Shown: in pieces, positions 62,278 to 64,000 of the stretch
How the letters are laid out: every line of letters starts with the position of its first letter
Numbering within the stretch: the stretch's first letter is position 1
Assembly (NCBI GenBank): GCA_947475465.1
Contig: CANJLK010000010.1
Span: forward strand, 22,454-86,453
Direction: 5' to 3'
Length of the DNA: 64,000 nucleotides
Origin: Caulobacteraceae bacterium
GTDB lineage: Bacteria; Pseudomonadota; Alphaproteobacteria; Caulobacterales; Caulobacteraceae
Translations under genes and position numbers: made by a program
Notes under the pieces: generated by a model
Told to the model about the DNA's origin: nothing
What the model saw: the letters and a program-made list of their open reading frames with translations, nothing else
The model's database searches: none

Positions 62278-64000
62278 CTACTCCGCCGCGATCTTGGTCG
62301 CGCCCGAAGCCAGGGCCGCGCACTCGGCCATCGTCACGCTGGCGCGGGCGATGGGATTGGTCAGGTGGAACTGCTTCACGCAGCTGGTGAACGGCGCATC
62401 GTCGAGCGCGCCCTTGGTCCCGAGCGCGCCCAGGTCCAGGCCGGCGGCGGCCTCAGGCCCGGCCACATAGTCGATGCGGCCGAAGGTCGGATGGTCGGCG
62501 AACAGTCGGGCCCGCAGCTGGTCCAGGGTGTCGTAGGGCAGGGTCTGGCCGAGGCGTTCGGACAGCGCCCGCAGGATCGCCCAGTCTTCCTTGGCCTGGC
62601 CCTTGGGGAACACGGCGCGGACGCCCTGCTGCACCCGGCCCTCGGTGTTGACGTAGAGCCCGTTCTTCTCGGTGTAGGCCGCGCCCGGGAGGATGACGTC
62701 GGCGCCATGCGCCCCCCGGTCGCCGTGAGTGCCCAGGTAGATCATGAAGGCCTTGGACGCTGATGCATCGATCTCATCGGCGCCCATCAGGAACAGCACG
62801 TCGGCGCCGCCCTTGGCCGTCAGCTCGCGCGCCGTCTTGCCGCCTTCGCCAGGCAGGAAACCCATGTCCAGGCCGCCGACCCGCGAGGCGGCGGTGTGGA
62901 GCACGTTCCAGCCCATATTGAAGGCCTTTGCGACGCTGGCCGCGGCCTGCAGCACCGCCCCGCCGTCGCCACGGGCCAGAGCCCCTGCCCCCACGATGAT
63001 CGCTGCGGACTTCGCGCCCTTCAGGGCGGTGACGAAGTCGCTCTTGGACTTGGCCAGCCCCGCGAGCGAGGCCGCGCCCGCGCCCAGGTAGTCGTAGCCG
63101 AAAGTCAGGTCCGCCTGATCGCCGATCACGCCGACGCGCAGCGCGCCCGCCACCCAGCGCTTGCGGAACCGGGCATTGAGCACCGGCGCCTCGGTGCGCG
63201 GATTGACGCCGACCATCAGGATCACATCGGCGTCCTCGATCCCGGCGATGGTCGAGTTGAACAGCCAGCTTTCGCGCGGGCCTGAACCCAGCGCCATGCC
63301 GTCCTGACGGCAGTCGGTGGACTGCACGCCCAGCGACCGGAAGAGGTCGAGCGCCGCCTTCATGGACTCCGCGTCCTGCAGGTCGCCGGCGATGACGCCG
63401 ATGCGGTCGGGCGCGGTCGCCTTCAGCTTCGCGGCCACGGCGTCCAGGGCCTCGGCCCAGGTGGCGGGCGCCAGCTTGCCGCCTACCCGCACATAGGGCT
63501 GATCGAGCCGCTGGCGGGCCAGGCCATCGACAGCGTAGCGGGTCTTGTCGGAGATCCACTCCTCGTTGATGTCCTCGTTCACCCGCGGCAGCACCCGAAG
63601 CACGGCCGATCCGCGCGCGTCCACCCGGATCGCGGAGCCCAGCGCGTCCATCACGTCCACGCTCTCGGTCTTTTTCAGCTCCCAGGGCCGCGCATTGAAG
63701 GCGTAGGGCTTGGAGGTCAGCGCGCCCACCGGGCACAGGTCAATGATGTTGGCGGAGAGTTCCGAGGCCACGGCCTTGTCGAGATAGGTCGTGATTTCAA
63801 CGTCTTCGCCGCGAGAAATGAGACCGATTTCCGGCACGCCGGCGACCTCGGTGATGAACCGGACGCAGCGGGTGCACTGGATGCAGCGGGTCATGACCGT
63901 CTTGATCAACGGACCCATGAAATTCTCTTCGACGGCGCGCTTGTTCTCGGAGTAGCGGCTGTCGTCGCGGCCATAGCCCATGGCCTGGTCCTGCAGGTCG
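62278..64000 (-). CDS. nuoG: NADH-quinone oxidoreductase subunit G (cut by window edge)
   Basis: This is the large iron-sulfur subunit of the complex I peripheral arm. About 573 residues are in the window. The first visible part has the His-containing/4Fe-4S region SRYSENKRAVEENFMGPL and TRCIQCTRCVRFITEVAG, then NIIDLCPVGALTSKPYAF. The molybdopterin-oxidoreductase-like domain follows (VAAKLKATAPDRIGVIAGDL, VNPRTEAPVLNARFRKRW). The N-terminal 2Fe-2S ferredoxin domain lies beyond 64000. Nothing suggests that the gene is broken. Confidence 0.97.
   Translation of the reverse strand, partial: DLQDQAMGYGRDDSRYSENKRAVEENFMGPLIKTVMTRCIQCTRCVRFITEVAGVPEIGLISRGEDVEITTYLDKAVASELSANIIDLCPVGALTSKPYAFNARPWELKKTESVDVMDALGSAIRVDARGSAVLRVLPRVNEDINEEWISDKTRYAVDGLARQRLDQPYVRVGGKLAPATWAEALDAVAAKLKATAPDRIGVIAGDLQDAESMKAALDLFRSLGVQSTDCRQDGMALGSGPRESWLFNSTIAGIEDADVILMVGVNPRTEAPVLNARFRKRWVAGALRVGVIGDQADLTFGYDYLGAGAASLAGLAKSKSDFVTALKGAKSAAIIVGAGALARGDGGAVLQAAASVAKAFNMGWNVLHTAASRVGGLDMGFLPGEGGKTARELTAKGGADVLFLMGADEIDASASKAFMIYLGTHGDRGAHGADVILPGAAYTEKNGLYVNTEGRVQQGVRAVFPKGQAKEDWAILRALSERLGQTLPYDTLDQLRARLFADHPTFGRIDYVAGPEAAAGLDLGALGTKGALDDAPFTSCVKQFHLTNPIARASVTMAECAALASGATKIAAE

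Noticed and set aside
60992..62323. 443-codon frame across nuoH
   Set aside because: It is out of frame with nuoH for most of its length. Only its last 64 codons, from ATG 61186, look like a real protein (a lipoprotein).

Overview
The window is a GC-rich, gene-dense alphaproteobacterial chromosome segment, most likely from the order Caulobacterales (Caulobacter or Phenylobacterium type). The evidence is the gene order nuoGHIJKLMN-birA-coaX-rnj-mce-proS-lolCD, dnaE-rpsB-tsf-pyrH-frr-uppS-cdsA-dxr-rseP-bamA-ompH-lpxD-fabZ-lpxA-lpxI-lpxB, then gltA, gltX, comEC and lexA. Supporting signs are LpxI in place of LpxH, LexA boxes of the alphaproteobacterial GTTC-N7-GTTC type, and a 29-codon sidA-like gene upstream of dnaE. 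Nearly all of it is core genome. No tRNA, rRNA, insertion sequence, prophage or CRISPR array was seen.

Layout. 1-5141: eno (cut by the window edge), rpmF, a MAPEG gene, pyrG, secG, a small VOC protein and tpiA. 5285-8769: a PpiD-like periplasmic folding factor translationally coupled to trpE. 8848-17945: an accessory block holding two tandem erythromycin-esterase-family proteins, a patatin-like protein coupled to 3-hydroxybutyrate dehydrogenase, a Tat-exported CocE-like protein, a RibD/DHFR-like reductase, a dienelactone hydrolase and a PEBP-family protein. This block lies between trpE and trpGDC. 18053-26692: trpGDC, lexA with its own LexA box, an Ala-rich lipoprotein, comEC (reverse strand), gltX and gltA.

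26766-45529, all reverse strand: lipid A synthesis (lpxD, fabZ, lpxA, lpxI, lpxB) joined to outer-membrane assembly (bamA, an ompH/skp-like gene), envelope-stress protease rseP, isoprenoid and lipid-carrier genes (dxr, uppS, cdsA), translation genes (rpsB, tsf, frr), pyrH, dnaE and sidA. A 15-bp hairpin between tsf and pyrH probably separates rpsB-tsf from the long envelope run. 45710-46939 holds two small forward genes (DUF4337 membrane protein, NTF2/SnoaL-fold secreted protein). 46973-64000, reverse strand: lolD and the lolC/E-type permease, proS, DUF1467, mce, RNase J, type III pantothenate kinase, biotin ligase, and complex I genes nuoN to nuoG (nuoG cut by the window edge). A 64-residue lipoprotein gene sits inside the complex I operon.

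The most interesting points are the SOS-controlled sidA candidate with duplicated -35 sequences, the lipoprotein coupled between nuoH and nuoI, the tandem esterase pair in the block that separates trpE from trpGDC, and a CocE-like protein that appears to lack two of its three catalytic residues. The 331-base gap at 555-885 holds an inverted repeat and a terminator. The roughly 350-base gap at 11454-11803 holds one doubtful small membrane-protein gene and nothing else recognised.
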